From Paenibacillus sp. FSL H7-0357 (GTDB taxonomy: Bacteria; Bacillota; Bacilli; Paenibacillales; Paenibacillaceae): DNA of 64,000 nucleotides. The translations under genes and the position numbers were made by a program. Shown piece by piece: positions 9,769 to 18,067 of the stretch. Within the stretch, counting starts at the first letter, position 1, and each line of letters opens with the position of its first letter. Location: assembly GCF_000758525.1 (NCBI RefSeq), contig NZ_CP009241.1, forward strand, positions 4,154,001-4,218,000. The letters run 5' to 3'. The notes under the pieces are model-generated. The model worked only from the letters and a program-made list of their open reading frames with translations, was not told where the DNA came from and did no database searches.

Positions 9769-10446
9769 ATGTCAAAGCGTGCAATGACTCCCGAGGCAAA
9801 GGCCATAAAAGCAAAGGCTATTATGGATAAAGCGGCTGAAATGTTTCTGTCATCGCAGTACGAAAAAATCAAGATGTCCGATATAGCCAAGCAGATGGGC
9901 ATGTCAAACGGGATTCTGTTTGTGTACTTTAAAACAAAAGAAGCATTGTTTTTTAGCCTGCTGTGCAGGGAGTATGAGAAGCGACTCACTTGTCTGACGG
10001 AGATGGCGAAGGAGTTACCTGTGCGGAGCTTCGATGACTTCAAAAATCTCGTTATGAATGAGCTCATGGAACTGGTCAACCAGAATCCCCTTTACGTTAA
10101 GCTGGAATCCATGCGCACAGCGGTTTTCGAGAAGAATGTGGACCCGGAAACCATGCTGAACCAGAAAATCAATCTGTACAAATTGATGTCAGAGCTAGTT
10201 GCCACTATTTGCGCTTCGCACGCATTAACCCAAGAAGATGTGATGGAGATCCTCCAGGCTGAGGCCTCTATCATAACCGGCTGCAAATTATCAGCCACCT
10301 TGCCCGAGGAGGTTGTGGATATCATCAAAAATAACGGCCTGGATGGACTCCAACGTGATTTTCAGGGCGATATTCGGAAAACGATGATTTGTTATCTGGA
10401 TGGATATTATAAGAATTATATAGTCATTCGTACTACCGGACAGTAG
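9769..10446 (+). CDS. TetR family transcriptional regulator
   Basis: A 225-aa regulator with an N-terminal TetR helix-turn-helix (MSDIAKQMGMSNGILFVYF; the KEALFF helix follows) and an all-helical C-terminal ligand domain of ordinary length. GGAG at 9754-9757 is well spaced for the ATG at 9769; the alternative ATG at 9760 is too close to it. It is co-directional with the SDR genes, and the palindromes at the operon promoter (8380-8414) are good candidates for its binding sites, which would make the operon autoregulated and inducible. The inducer is unknown. Confidence 0.85.
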   Translation: MSKRAMTPEAKAIKAKAIMDKAAEMFLSSQYEKIKMSDIAKQMGMSNGILFVYFKTKEALFFSLLCREYEKRLTCLTEMAKELPVRSFDDFKNLVMNELMELVNQNPLYVKLESMRTAVFEKNVDPETMLNQKINLYKLMSELVATICASHALTQEDVMEILQAEASIITGCKLSATLPEEVVDIIKNNGLDGLQRDFQGDIRKTMICYLDGYYKNYIVIRTTGQ

Positions 10447-10480
10447 TTAAAGTTCTAATGTGGAAAAACGGAGGGTCAGA

Positions 10481-11185
10481 ATGACAAAAAGAAAACAGAC
10501 TGACACGGCTGTTGTAGCTGGCGCTACAGGAATGATGGGGAAACAGCTAGTGCGGCTCTTGCTTGAGGACCCGGCATATCAAAGAATCATCGTACTTGTA
10601 CGTCGGAGTATGGGCATATCCCACCCGAAACTGGTGGAAAAACAAGTCTCTTTTGACAGACTGGAAAGCGAATTGGATGCTTCTGTACTTAAAGACGCTG
10701 ATGTCTTCTGCACGTTAGGCACGACAATGAAACAAGCGGGCTCAAAAGAAGCCTTTTCCAAAGTTGATCATGAGTATCCGTTGGCTCTGGCTAAAGCTGC
10801 TCTTCAGCATGGTGCCGCCAGCTACGTCATTGTTACCGCGATGTGGGCGTCCGAACAGTCCAAGATGTTCTACACACGTGTTAAAGGGCAATTGGAGCGG
10901 GATTTATTGTCTCTTGGGCTACCACGTCTTGTCATCCTGCGTCCCTCTCTCTTGATAGGGGATCGTGAGGATGAAAGCTTTGGGGATCGGGCAACGGATA
11001 TGATTTTTCGCTTGATTGGTCCATTATTGATTGGGCCGCTAGCCAGAATGAAAGCAATCCAGTGCAAGGATGTGGCTCAAGCTATGCTTATGATGGCGCA
11101 TGAATCAGGTCCAACAGTTGAAGTGCTGGAGTCTGAAGTTATCTCATTAAGAACCGGCAAGAGAAACAGTCGTAACAAGGTTTAA
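10481..11185 (+). CDS. NAD(P)-binding oxidoreductase (atypical SDR)
   Basis: A 234-aa protein with an N-terminal Rossmann fold (VVAGATGMMGKQLVRLLL, residues 10-27), then strands as in the HTATIP2/YwnB-type atypical SDRs (VFCTLGTTMKQAGSKEAF) and YTRVKGQLERDLLSLG containing a YxxxK at the usual place. The start follows GGAGGGTCAG; in-frame codons upstream (10460) lack a binding site. The gene is 34 bp after the TetR gene in the same operon. It probably reduces or isomerises an unknown metabolite, or acts as an NAD(P)-sensing protein; the substrate cannot be told. Confidence 0.8.
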   Translation: MTKRKQTDTAVVAGATGMMGKQLVRLLLEDPAYQRIIVLVRRSMGISHPKLVEKQVSFDRLESELDASVLKDADVFCTLGTTMKQAGSKEAFSKVDHEYPLALAKAALQHGAASYVIVTAMWASEQSKMFYTRVKGQLERDLLSLGLPRLVILRPSLLIGDREDESFGDRATDMIFRLIGPLLIGPLARMKAIQCKDVAQAMLMMAHESGPTVEVLESEVISLRTGKRNSRNKV

Positions 11186-11214
11186 CACAACTATAATATG
11201 GGAGCTGGTCTTTA

Positions 11215-12054
11215 ATGAAAACTTGGTTTATAACTGGAACTTCAAGTGGATTTGGTCGGAGTCTGACTGAGCTTTTATTAGAACGTGGTGATCGGGTTGC
11301 AGCTACGTTTCGAAAAGATAATGCATTGAATGATCTAAAAGATCGATATGGTGAACAATTGTGGGTTGCTACATTGGATGTAACTGATAATCAGGCGATT
11401 CGAACCGTTGTTGATCAGGCATTTAAGGATTTAGGGAATATTGATGTTGTTGTTAACAATGCAGGCTATGGATTGTTCGGAGCAGCTGAGGAAGTGAGTG
11501 ATGAACAAATTACGCATCAATTCAATACGAACGTCATCGGGTCCATTCAAGTCATTCGAGCTGCGCTTCCTTATCTGCGTGCCCAAGGCGGCGGGCGCAT
11601 CATACAGCTTTCCAGTATGGGCGGGCAAGTAGCATTTCCAGCTCTGAGCCTTTATCATGCAACGAAGTGGGCTATGGAAGGCTTTATCGAAGCTCTCGTT
11701 CAGGAAGTGGCTCCCTTCAATATTCAGGCTACGCTCGTTGAGCCTGGAAGTGCACGAACAAAATTCAATGGCAGCATGATTACAGGCGAGCCTATGAGCG
11801 AATATGAGAATACCCCTGTAGGCTATATTCGGCAAATGTCGCAGCAAGCCGCGACGGAAAACTTCCCTGGTGATCCGGAAAAGATGGCTCAGACCATAAT
11901 TGTAGCTGCAGATTCTGATAAAGCTCCGCTGCGGCTAACACTGGGAAGTGATGCTTATGAACTCGTTCATAAAAACTTGGTTTTACGCATAATTGAGTTA
12001 GAGGAACAAAAAGAGGTAGCTTATTCTACAGACTATAATATTAAAGCCTTTTGA
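11215..12054 (+). CDS. Short-chain dehydrogenase/reductase (SDR)
   Basis: A 279-aa classical SDR with TGTSSGFG at residues 7-14, NNAGYGLFG near residue 82 and the catalytic Tyr147/Lys151 in YHATK. It shares the fold but little identity with the SDR at 8441, so the two are not a recent duplication. RBS GGGAGCTGG precedes the ATG. It is last in the operon and is followed by a strong terminator at 12134. Codon use is more AT-rich in its first third than in the upstream genes. Function beyond NAD(P)-dependent oxidoreduction is unknown. Confidence 0.88.
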   Translation: MKTWFITGTSSGFGRSLTELLLERGDRVAATFRKDNALNDLKDRYGEQLWVATLDVTDNQAIRTVVDQAFKDLGNIDVVVNNAGYGLFGAAEEVSDEQITHQFNTNVIGSIQVIRAALPYLRAQGGGRIIQLSSMGGQVAFPALSLYHATKWAMEGFIEALVQEVAPFNIQATLVEPGSARTKFNGSMITGEPMSEYENTPVGYIRQMSQQAATENFPGDPEKMAQTIIVAADSDKAPLRLTLGSDAYELVHKNLVLRIIELEEQKEVAYSTDYNIKAF

Positions 12055-12133
12055 AAAGGATTTTCACGAACATTAAAAAAAAGCCCTATATAAATAGAAC
12101 TTAAAAACTTGAGATATGGGAAGGAGTTAATGT

Positions 12134-12166
12134 AAATCGGGATGGAATTTCATCATCCCGATTTTT
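12134..12166 (+). terminator. Rho-independent terminator
   Basis: Perfect stem AAATCGGGATG / CATCCCGATTT around a 9-nt loop, followed by a T run. It ends the SDR operon. Confidence 0.8.
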
Positions 12167-12373
12167 GCAGTTATTATAGAGGAATTTGTCGCCATAATAA
12201 ATCAACAAATGTGGTATATCCCGCTATAAACCATTCGGCGGAATAAGTGTACCCATAATCATTTCCGTGAGATTTTAAAATAAATCGTGCATCACTCTCA
12301 TATGAACTTCCATTCATAATTGTTACTATAACGATGTAGCAAGACAATACAGATTAAATTAGGAGGGTTAAAG

Positions 12374-13699
12374 ATGTTGAAATGGAAGCGTTCTCTTACA
12401 GTCTTGGCCATGGCAGCCTTGCTGGGAACGATGGCGGCATGCGGCGGCGGGGCAAAAAACAATGCAGAAACTTCTGCAGAGCCTGCTAGCACAAATACTG
12501 CCGAAAAGGGTGCACCAAGCAATGAACCTGTTAAGCTACGAATTATGTGGTGGGGATCCCAGCCGCGACATGAGGCGACCTTGGCTGCGCTGGACTTGTA
12601 CACAAAGAACAACCCCAATGTTACGTTTGAGCCGGAGTATTCCGGTATGGATGGATACTTGGACAAATTATCGACTCAAGCTGCGGCTAGTAACGCACCA
12701 GATATCATTCAGCTTGATCCGGGCTGGACGCCGGACTGGATGTCACGTAACCAATTGGCTGAGCTGGCTCCTGAGGTCGATGTAAGTAAATTTGATGAGA
12801 AATTGCTGGCCGGAGGCCAACTTGACGGTAAGCAATATGCTGTTCCTCTGGGTTCGGTAGCGTTTGGCATGGTGTATGACAAGGCTGCTATGGATAAGCT
12901 CGGGATTGCGAGTCCGACCAATGGCTGGACTTGGGATGATTTCTTCGCCTTGGCCAAGGAATCCAAATCCAAGCTGCCAAGCGGGCAATATTTTACCTTG
13001 GACTATGCAGGCAACTACTTTATGTATTCGGCCTACCAATACGCCAAAGGTAAAGGCCAGGTCATCACTGATGATGGTCGCTTCAACGTAGATCAAGCTG
13101 CCTACTTGGAATGGACCAAGAAATTTGAAGAGCTGCGCAAAGAAGGATTGGTTCCTCCGGCGGATGTAAACGCATCCGACAAGGAAAATGATCCGCAAAT
13201 GGACTTGATGGCAGCTGGCAAAGTTTTATTCCGGTATAGCTTTTCTAATAACCTGGGGACTTGGGACAGCATCAAACCAGGTGCTTACGCACTTGTAACC
13301 ATGCCGCGTGCAGAAGAAGCAGGCGGATGGCTGAAACCATCCATGTACCTGTCCGTCTCCAAAAACTCCAAGCATGCTGAAGAAGCTAAAAAATTCATCA
13401 ATTGGTTTGTGAATGATCAGGAGGCAGGTAAGATTCTGCAAACATTCCGCGGTCTGCCCGCTAACAAGGATATTTCCACTTCCCTGGAAGCAAACATGAG
13501 CGATCTGGATAAGGTTGGATTAGAACTCCTCCGTGCTACTGAAAAGGATGGTCAGACCTGGTCGGCTGGAGCAGGAGGCTGGACGAATTTTATTGACAAA
13601 GACTGGGTGCTTGTCCGGGATCAGCTTAGTTTTGGAAAAGTCACACCGGAGAAAGCCTTTGAACAGTTGAAAGAAGCAGCACAATCTTACGAGAAATAA
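12374..13699 (+). CDS. Sugar ABC transporter substrate-binding lipoprotein
   Basis: A 441-aa extracellular binding protein of the CUT1 type. It has a lipoprotein signal peptide ending in the lipobox AAC (Cys at about residue 23, MAACGGG), a Ser/Thr/Asn-rich linker, then a family 1 solute-binding domain (LRIMWWGSQPRHEATLAAL). Start supported by GGAGGG. Its partner permeases are at 16063 and 17022, separated from it by the alpha-glucuronidase gene and two terminators. Context suggests binding of aldouronates (methylglucuronic-acid-substituted xylo-oligosaccharides). No ATPase gene is present, as usual for this class, which relies on a shared MsmX-type ATPase. Confidence 0.9.
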   Translation: MLKWKRSLTVLAMAALLGTMAACGGGAKNNAETSAEPASTNTAEKGAPSNEPVKLRIMWWGSQPRHEATLAALDLYTKNNPNVTFEPEYSGMDGYLDKLSTQAAASNAPDIIQLDPGWTPDWMSRNQLAELAPEVDVSKFDEKLLAGGQLDGKQYAVPLGSVAFGMVYDKAAMDKLGIASPTNGWTWDDFFALAKESKSKLPSGQYFTLDYAGNYFMYSAYQYAKGKGQVITDDGRFNVDQAAYLEWTKKFEELRKEGLVPPADVNASDKENDPQMDLMAAGKVLFRYSFSNNLGTWDSIKPGAYALVTMPRAEEAGGWLKPSMYLSVSKNSKHAEEAKKFINWFVNDQEAGKILQTFRGLPANKDISTSLEANMSDLDKVGLELLRATEKDGQTWSAGAGGWTNFIDKDWVLVRDQLSFGKVTPEKAFEQLKEAAQSYEK

Positions 13700-13708
13700 T
13701 TCAAGGAC

Positions 13709-13746
13709 GAAGCCCGGAACAAGCCTTGTTCCGGGCCTTGATTTTA
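13709..13746 (+). terminator. Rho-independent terminator between binding protein and alpha-glucuronidase genes
   Basis: Near-perfect 12-13 bp stem (AGCCCGGAACAA / TTGTTCCGGGCCT) with a 3-nt loop followed by ATTTTAATTT. Partial read-through would make the binding protein the most abundant product, a common arrangement for ABC importers. Confidence 0.75.
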
Positions 13747-13844
13747 ATTTCGCTGCAGACGGCTACCCCGAACATTTACGACTATACTGGTGGTTGAACA
13801 TACAAAAAGATCAAGTGGAGTTTGAGTCATAGGGAGGAGTATAC

Positions 13845-15917
13845 ATGAGTAATTCTGTGTTGTATCACCCCGGAGACGGGTATCTGGCCTGGCTGCAGTA
13901 CCGCCGGATCACAGCGGGGACAAATGTTGATCAATATGCGGCATACAATCATCTTGTTGTGACTGAGCAGGATGATGTTGTTATTCGTTCTGCAGTGAAC
14001 GAGCTGACTCAAGGCATGGAGGGAATCACAGGGAGAAAAGTTTCCATCTCCGGGAAAACAGAGACAACTCCCAGTATCATTATAGGAACCTTCGGAACTG
14101 GCTTAGCGATAGATAAATCATTCAGCACCGGTGTAAGCGATGCTGTTAAAGCGGAGGGTTATGCGCTTCAAACGGACAGCATTACCGGTAATATTGCCAT
14201 CGGAGCAGCTACTCCCGCAGGTGTATTATATGGAGTGTTCCATCTGCTGCGAATCATGGGTACAGGGGGTTCTGTTCATAATTTGAATATTCTAGAGAAC
14301 CCTGTCAATCAGCTGCGCATGATCAACCAGTGGGATAATATGGACGGGAGTGTGGAACGGGGGTATGCCGGGAAATCAATTTTTTATGAAGCTAACCGGG
14401 TAACAAGCAATCTTCAGCGTATCCAGGATTATGCCCGCCTGCTAGCCTCCAGCGGAATCAATGCGATCGCCATTAATAATGTGAATGTCCACCGGGTGGA
14501 GAGCCGTTTGTTAACGGAATTCCTGCCGGATGTGGCGAAGCTGGCAGCAATCTTCCGAGCCTATGCAATCAAGCTGTTCCTGAGCGTCAATTATGCCAGC
14601 ACTATTGAGATCGGCGGTCTCTCATCGGCAGATCCGCTGGATTCAGACGTCCGAGAATGGTGGATGACCGCAGCGTCGGAAATATATGCAGAAATACCTG
14701 ATTTCGGAGGATTTCTGGTAAAGGCCGATTCGGAGAACCGGCCGGGACCGTTCACCTATGGAAGAGATCACGCCGACGGGGCCAATATGCTGGCTGAAGC
14801 GCTGAAGCCGCATGGCGGAATTGTAATCTGGCGATGTTTTGTATATAACTGCAAGCAGGATTGGCGCGACCGTACCACGGATCGGGCGCGGGCAGCCTAT
14901 GATCATTTCCAGCCGCTGGATGGACGCTTCATGGACAATGTCATTTTGCAGGTGAAGAATGGACCGATTGACTTTCAGGTGAGAGAGCCAGTCTCGCCGC
15001 TGCTAGGTGCTATGCCGAAGACGAATCAGGTAATCGAATTTCAGATTGCCCAGGAGTATACCGGCCAGCAGCGTCATGTGTGCTACCTGATACCCCAGTG
15101 GAAAAAGATAATAGACTTTGATACGCAGCTCCAAGGAGAAGGAACTACTATCCAGCGCATTGTGGAAGGAGATGTTCACGGCAATCCTTACAGCGGCTTT
15201 GCAGCCGTCTCGAATATTGGTAATGACACCAATTGGACGGGACATCTGCTGGCACAGGCTAATTTGTATGGTTATGGCCGTCTTGCCTGGAATCCAGAGC
15301 TGTCTGCCGAGGAAATTGCTATGGAATGGATTACGCTCACCTTTGGCACCAATGAGCTGCTGGTTCAGACTATACTAGACATCCTTATGAACTCCTGGGA
15401 GATTTATGAATCGTATACAGCTCCGCTGGGCGTTGGGTTTATGGTCAATCCTGACCATCACTACGGCCCTAATGTGGATGGATATGAATATTCAATGTGG
15501 GGTACTTATCACTTCGCAGACTGTTATGGTGTGGGTGTGGACCGCACTACAGCAACAGGAACCGGGTATACCTCCCAATATGCCCGTATTAACATGGAAA
15601 TGTACGAGTCGCTCGAGAGCTGCCCGGATGAACTGCTGCTTTTCTTCCACCATGTCCTATATACCCATGTGCTTCATTCTGGCAAAACTGTGATTCAGCA
15701 TATTTATGACACACATTTTGAAGGCGCGGAGCGGGCAGCTGGATTGTTAGATGCCTGGAAGCTAGTGAAGGGACAAGTGGATGAAGAGGCGTACCAGCAT
15801 GTAGCAGACCGTCTTGCGGAGCAGACTGAGCACGCTAAGGAGTGGCGGGATAGAATCAATACGTACTTCCTCCGGAAGAGCGGCATTGCTGACCAATGGG
15901 GAAGAACCATATATTAA
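13845..15917 (+). CDS. aguA: GH67 alpha-glucuronidase
   Basis: A 690-aa cytoplasmic enzyme with the full-length GH67 architecture: an N-terminal beta domain (to about residue 140), a TIM barrel with the [20 protein letters not shown] segment at about 290-310, the catalytic region [14 protein letters not shown] at about 367-380 (conserved Asp and Glu), and a helical C-terminal domain. GH67 enzymes remove 4-O-methylglucuronic acid from the non-reducing end of imported xylo-oligosaccharides. No signal peptide, consistent with intracellular use after ABC import. RBS GGGAGGAG. Neighbouring CUT1 transporter and two-component genes match the aldouronate-utilisation loci known from xylan-degrading Paenibacillus. 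Confidence 0.93.
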   Translation: MSNSVLYHPGDGYLAWLQYRRITAGTNVDQYAAYNHLVVTEQDDVVIRSAVNELTQGMEGITGRKVSISGKTETTPSIIIGTFGTGLAIDKSFSTGVSDAVKAEGYALQTDSITGNIAIGAATPAGVLYGVFHLLRIMGTGGSVHNLNILENPVNQLRMINQWDNMDGSVERGYAGKSIFYEANRVTSNLQRIQDYARLLASSGINAIAINNVNVHRVESRLLTEFLPDVAKLAAIFRAYAIKLFLSVNYASTIEIGGLSSADPLDSDVREWWMTAASEIYAEIPDFGGFLVKADSENRPGPFTYGRDHADGANMLAEALKPHGGIVIWRCFVYNCKQDWRDRTTDRARAAYDHFQPLDGRFMDNVILQVKNGPIDFQVREPVSPLLGAMPKTNQVIEFQIAQEYTGQQRHVCYLIPQWKKIIDFDTQLQGEGTTIQRIVEGDVHGNPYSGFAAVSNIGNDTNWTGHLLAQANLYGYGRLAWNPELSAEEIAMEWITLTFGTNELLVQTILDILMNSWEIYESYTAPLGVGFMVNPDHHYGPNVDGYEYSMWGTYHFADCYGVGVDRTTATGTGYTSQYARINMEMYESLESCPDELLLFFHHVLYTHVLHSGKTVIQHIYDTHFEGAERAAGLLDAWKLVKGQVDEEAYQHVADRLAEQTEHAKEWRDRINTYFLRKSGIADQWGRTIY

Positions 15918-15933
15918 TGATTCATGTAAATGG

Positions 15934-15960
15934 GGAGCGGTGAATACCGCTTCTTTTTTT
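15934..15960 (+). terminator. Rho-independent terminator after alpha-glucuronidase gene
   Basis: GGAGCGGT/ACCGCTTC stem with a 4-nt loop (GAAT), followed by seven Ts. It separates aguA from the permease pair, which begins about 100 bp later. Confidence 0.7.
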
Positions 15961-16062
15961 ATCGTTATATTTTGAAAGAATTCGAGCATTCCCCTCCTTT
16001 AGCGGATGATAAGCGGATTATATACTTAAAGTATAAAAATTAACCACAAGAGGTGACCACAG

Positions 16063-17025
16063 ATGAACCGTTCCACAGCCACTATAGCCCAATCTGCTGC
16101 GAAGACGAAAAAAAGCTCATACTTTCGAAGCAGATGGAACGCCCCGCTTGCAGGCTATTTGTTTATTTCGCCATGGCTTATTGGGTTTCTAACGCTTACG
16201 GCGTATCCGTTATTCTTATCACTGTACTATTCGTTCACCGACTACACTTTGATGCAGCCGATGAAGTGGATCGGTACCCGCAATTATGAGCGTATCTTTA
16301 CAGCGGATCCCAAATTCATTCAATCCGCTAAGGTAACCTTCACTTATGTGCTGGCTTCCGTACCTTTGAAGCTTATAGCGGCTCTCTTTGTCGCTATGAT
16401 ACTCAGCAAGGCGGTAAAAGGAATAAGCTTCTACCGCACGGCGATCTATTTCCCGTCACTTATCGGAGGGAGTATCGGGGTATCGCTGCTCTGGCGCAAC
16501 ATTTTTGGTGTAGACGGGGTCTTTAACAAACTGATTGGCGTCTTCGGTTTTGAAGGAAAGGGCTGGATTACAAGTCCCGATACGGCACTTGGCACGCTGA
16601 TTCTGCTGACGGTCTGGCAATTCGGCTCCACCATGGTTATTTTTCTGGCCGGCCTGAAGCAAATTCCTAATGATCTGTACGAGGCGTCTTCTGTGGATGG
16701 GGCCAATAAAGTAACTCAATTCTTCAAAATCACACTGCCGATGCTTTCACCGATTCTTTACTTCAACCTGATTATGGCAGTTATTGGAGCCTTCCAAATG
16801 TTCACTTCCGCATTTGTGATTACGAACGGCGGGCCGATGAACTCCACTTATGTGTATGCGATGTACTTGTATGAAAGGGCATTCAGCCGTTACGAGCTGG
16901 GATATGCTTCAGCACTTGCCTGGATTATGCTGGTCGGAATTATTGCAGCCACTGTACTGATCTCTTACACCTCGAAGTATTGGGTATTCTATGAAACAGA
17001 CACTGGAGGGAAAAAACGTAAATGA
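16063..17025 (+). CDS. Sugar ABC transporter permease (MalF/LplB type)
   Basis: A 320-aa CUT1 permease with a cytoplasmic N-terminus, six predicted membrane segments and the EAA loop (DLYEASSVDGANKVTQFFKI, residues about 205-224) that contacts the ATPase. Start follows AGAGGTGACC. Its stop overlaps the start of the second permease by 4 bp (ATGA), so the two are translationally coupled. Together with the lipoprotein at 12374 it should form the aldouronate importer of the locus. Sugar specificity comes from context, not from the permease sequence. Confidence 0.9.
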   Translation: MNRSTATIAQSAAKTKKSSYFRSRWNAPLAGYLFISPWLIGFLTLTAYPLFLSLYYSFTDYTLMQPMKWIGTRNYERIFTADPKFIQSAKVTFTYVLASVPLKLIAALFVAMILSKAVKGISFYRTAIYFPSLIGGSIGVSLLWRNIFGVDGVFNKLIGVFGFEGKGWITSPDTALGTLILLTVWQFGSTMVIFLAGLKQIPNDLYEASSVDGANKVTQFFKITLPMLSPILYFNLIMAVIGAFQMFTSAFVITNGGPMNSTYVYAMYLYERAFSRYELGYASALAWIMLVGIIAATVLISYTSKYWVFYETDTGGKKRK

Positions 17026-17867
17026 CAACACTAAAATTGAAGCCTGCGTTTCGCCATCTGTTCATGATACTCTTCAGCTTCATTATGGTTTACCCGGTTC
17101 TCTGGTGGATCGGTGCTTCACTGAAGCACAGTACAGAGCTTGGCTCGCCGTCGATTTTCCCAGCTGTCCCGCAATGGAGCAACTTCACAAAAGGCTGGAG
17201 TTCGGTTCCCGGACACACGTTTACGGATTTCTATCTTAATACCTTCGGACTTGAATTTGCCGTAATCGTCGCAACGCTGCTATCCTGCACCCTGGTTGCC
17301 TTCGGTTTTGCGAGATTGGATTTTCCGTTGAAGAATTTCTGGTTCTCCATCCTGATGCTGACCTTAATGATGCCTGGACAAGTGCTAATCATCCCTCAAT
17401 ACTCATTGTTCTACCAGCTTGGCTGGGTGAATACGTATCTCCCGTTTATCGTCCCCCATTTGCTTGCCGGTGGGGCAGGAGGAAGTTTCTTCGTCTTCCT
17501 TCTGATTCAATTTATACGCGGTGTTCCAAGAGAACTTGATGAATCGGCCAAAATTGACGGGTGTTCCTGGTTCGGTATCTTTTGGAGGGTTGTTATGCCT
17601 CTCGCCTTTCCTGCAATTGTTACGGTGACAATTTTCTGCTTCCTGTGGAATTGGGACGATTTCCTGGGTCATCTCCTGTACATCAACAGCGTGGACAAGT
17701 ATACTGTTGGACTCGCACTGCGTATGATCAATGACTCGCAATCAGCGGCGGAGTGGGGTCAACTGCTTGCCATGTCACTAGTGTCAATTCTTCCAGCAAC
17801 TATTGTCTTCATGTTCCTTCAGAAGTATTTCGTTGAAGGGATTGCAACAACGGGAATAAAAGGATAA
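17022..17867 (+). CDS. Sugar ABC transporter permease (MalG type)
   Basis: A 281-aa CUT1 permease with six predicted membrane segments and the EAA motif (ELDESAKIDGCSWFGIFWRV, residues about 177-196). It overlaps the previous permease by 4 bp and forms the other half of the membrane channel. The C-terminal EGIATTGIKG is typical of the MalG side. It is followed by a structured spacer and a strong terminator at 17991, so the kinase gene downstream is probably a separate unit. Confidence 0.9.
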   Translation: MTTLKLKPAFRHLFMILFSFIMVYPVLWWIGASLKHSTELGSPSIFPAVPQWSNFTKGWSSVPGHTFTDFYLNTFGLEFAVIVATLLSCTLVAFGFARLDFPLKNFWFSILMLTLMMPGQVLIIPQYSLFYQLGWVNTYLPFIVPHLLAGGAGGSFFVFLLIQFIRGVPRELDESAKIDGCSWFGIFWRVVMPLAFPAIVTVTIFCFLWNWDDFLGHLLYINSVDKYTVGLALRMINDSQSAAEWGQLLAMSLVSILPATIVFMFLQKYFVEGIATTGIKG

Positions 17868-17876
17868 GATGCAAGT

Positions 17877-17980
17877 GGAAACGGCTTTGCCGTCCTCAAA
17901 AGGACGGTATCTGTTTCAGCGAGAAATAGAAGGATAATATATAGCGTGAAACATATAAATTCTTATCTTTTTAAAAAACA
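17877..17980. repeat. Structured intergenic element, candidate dispersed repeat
   Basis: Just after the permease stop there is a hairpin with perfect inner stem GCCGTCC/GGACGGT and an outer pair GAAAC/GTTTC, without a T run, followed by an AT-rich tail. It does not look like a terminator, and the real one follows at 17991. From memory, similar blocks recur between genes in Paenibacillus genomes, but no second copy was noticed in this window. Confidence 0.35.
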
Positions 17981-17990
17981 TCAGTCCGTT

Positions 17991-18032
17991 AACGGTAAAG
18001 CTTCGAATACCCTTCGCAGCTTTACCGTTTAT
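17991..18032 (+). terminator. Rho-independent terminator
   Basis: Perfect 12-bp stem AACGGTAAAGCT / AGCTTTACCGTT with a 15-nt loop and a short T-rich tail. It ends the permease transcript ahead of the kinase gene. Confidence 0.75.
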
Positions 18033-18067
18033 TGTGTCTGAACCGGAGTTGAAGGAAGGTAGAGCGT

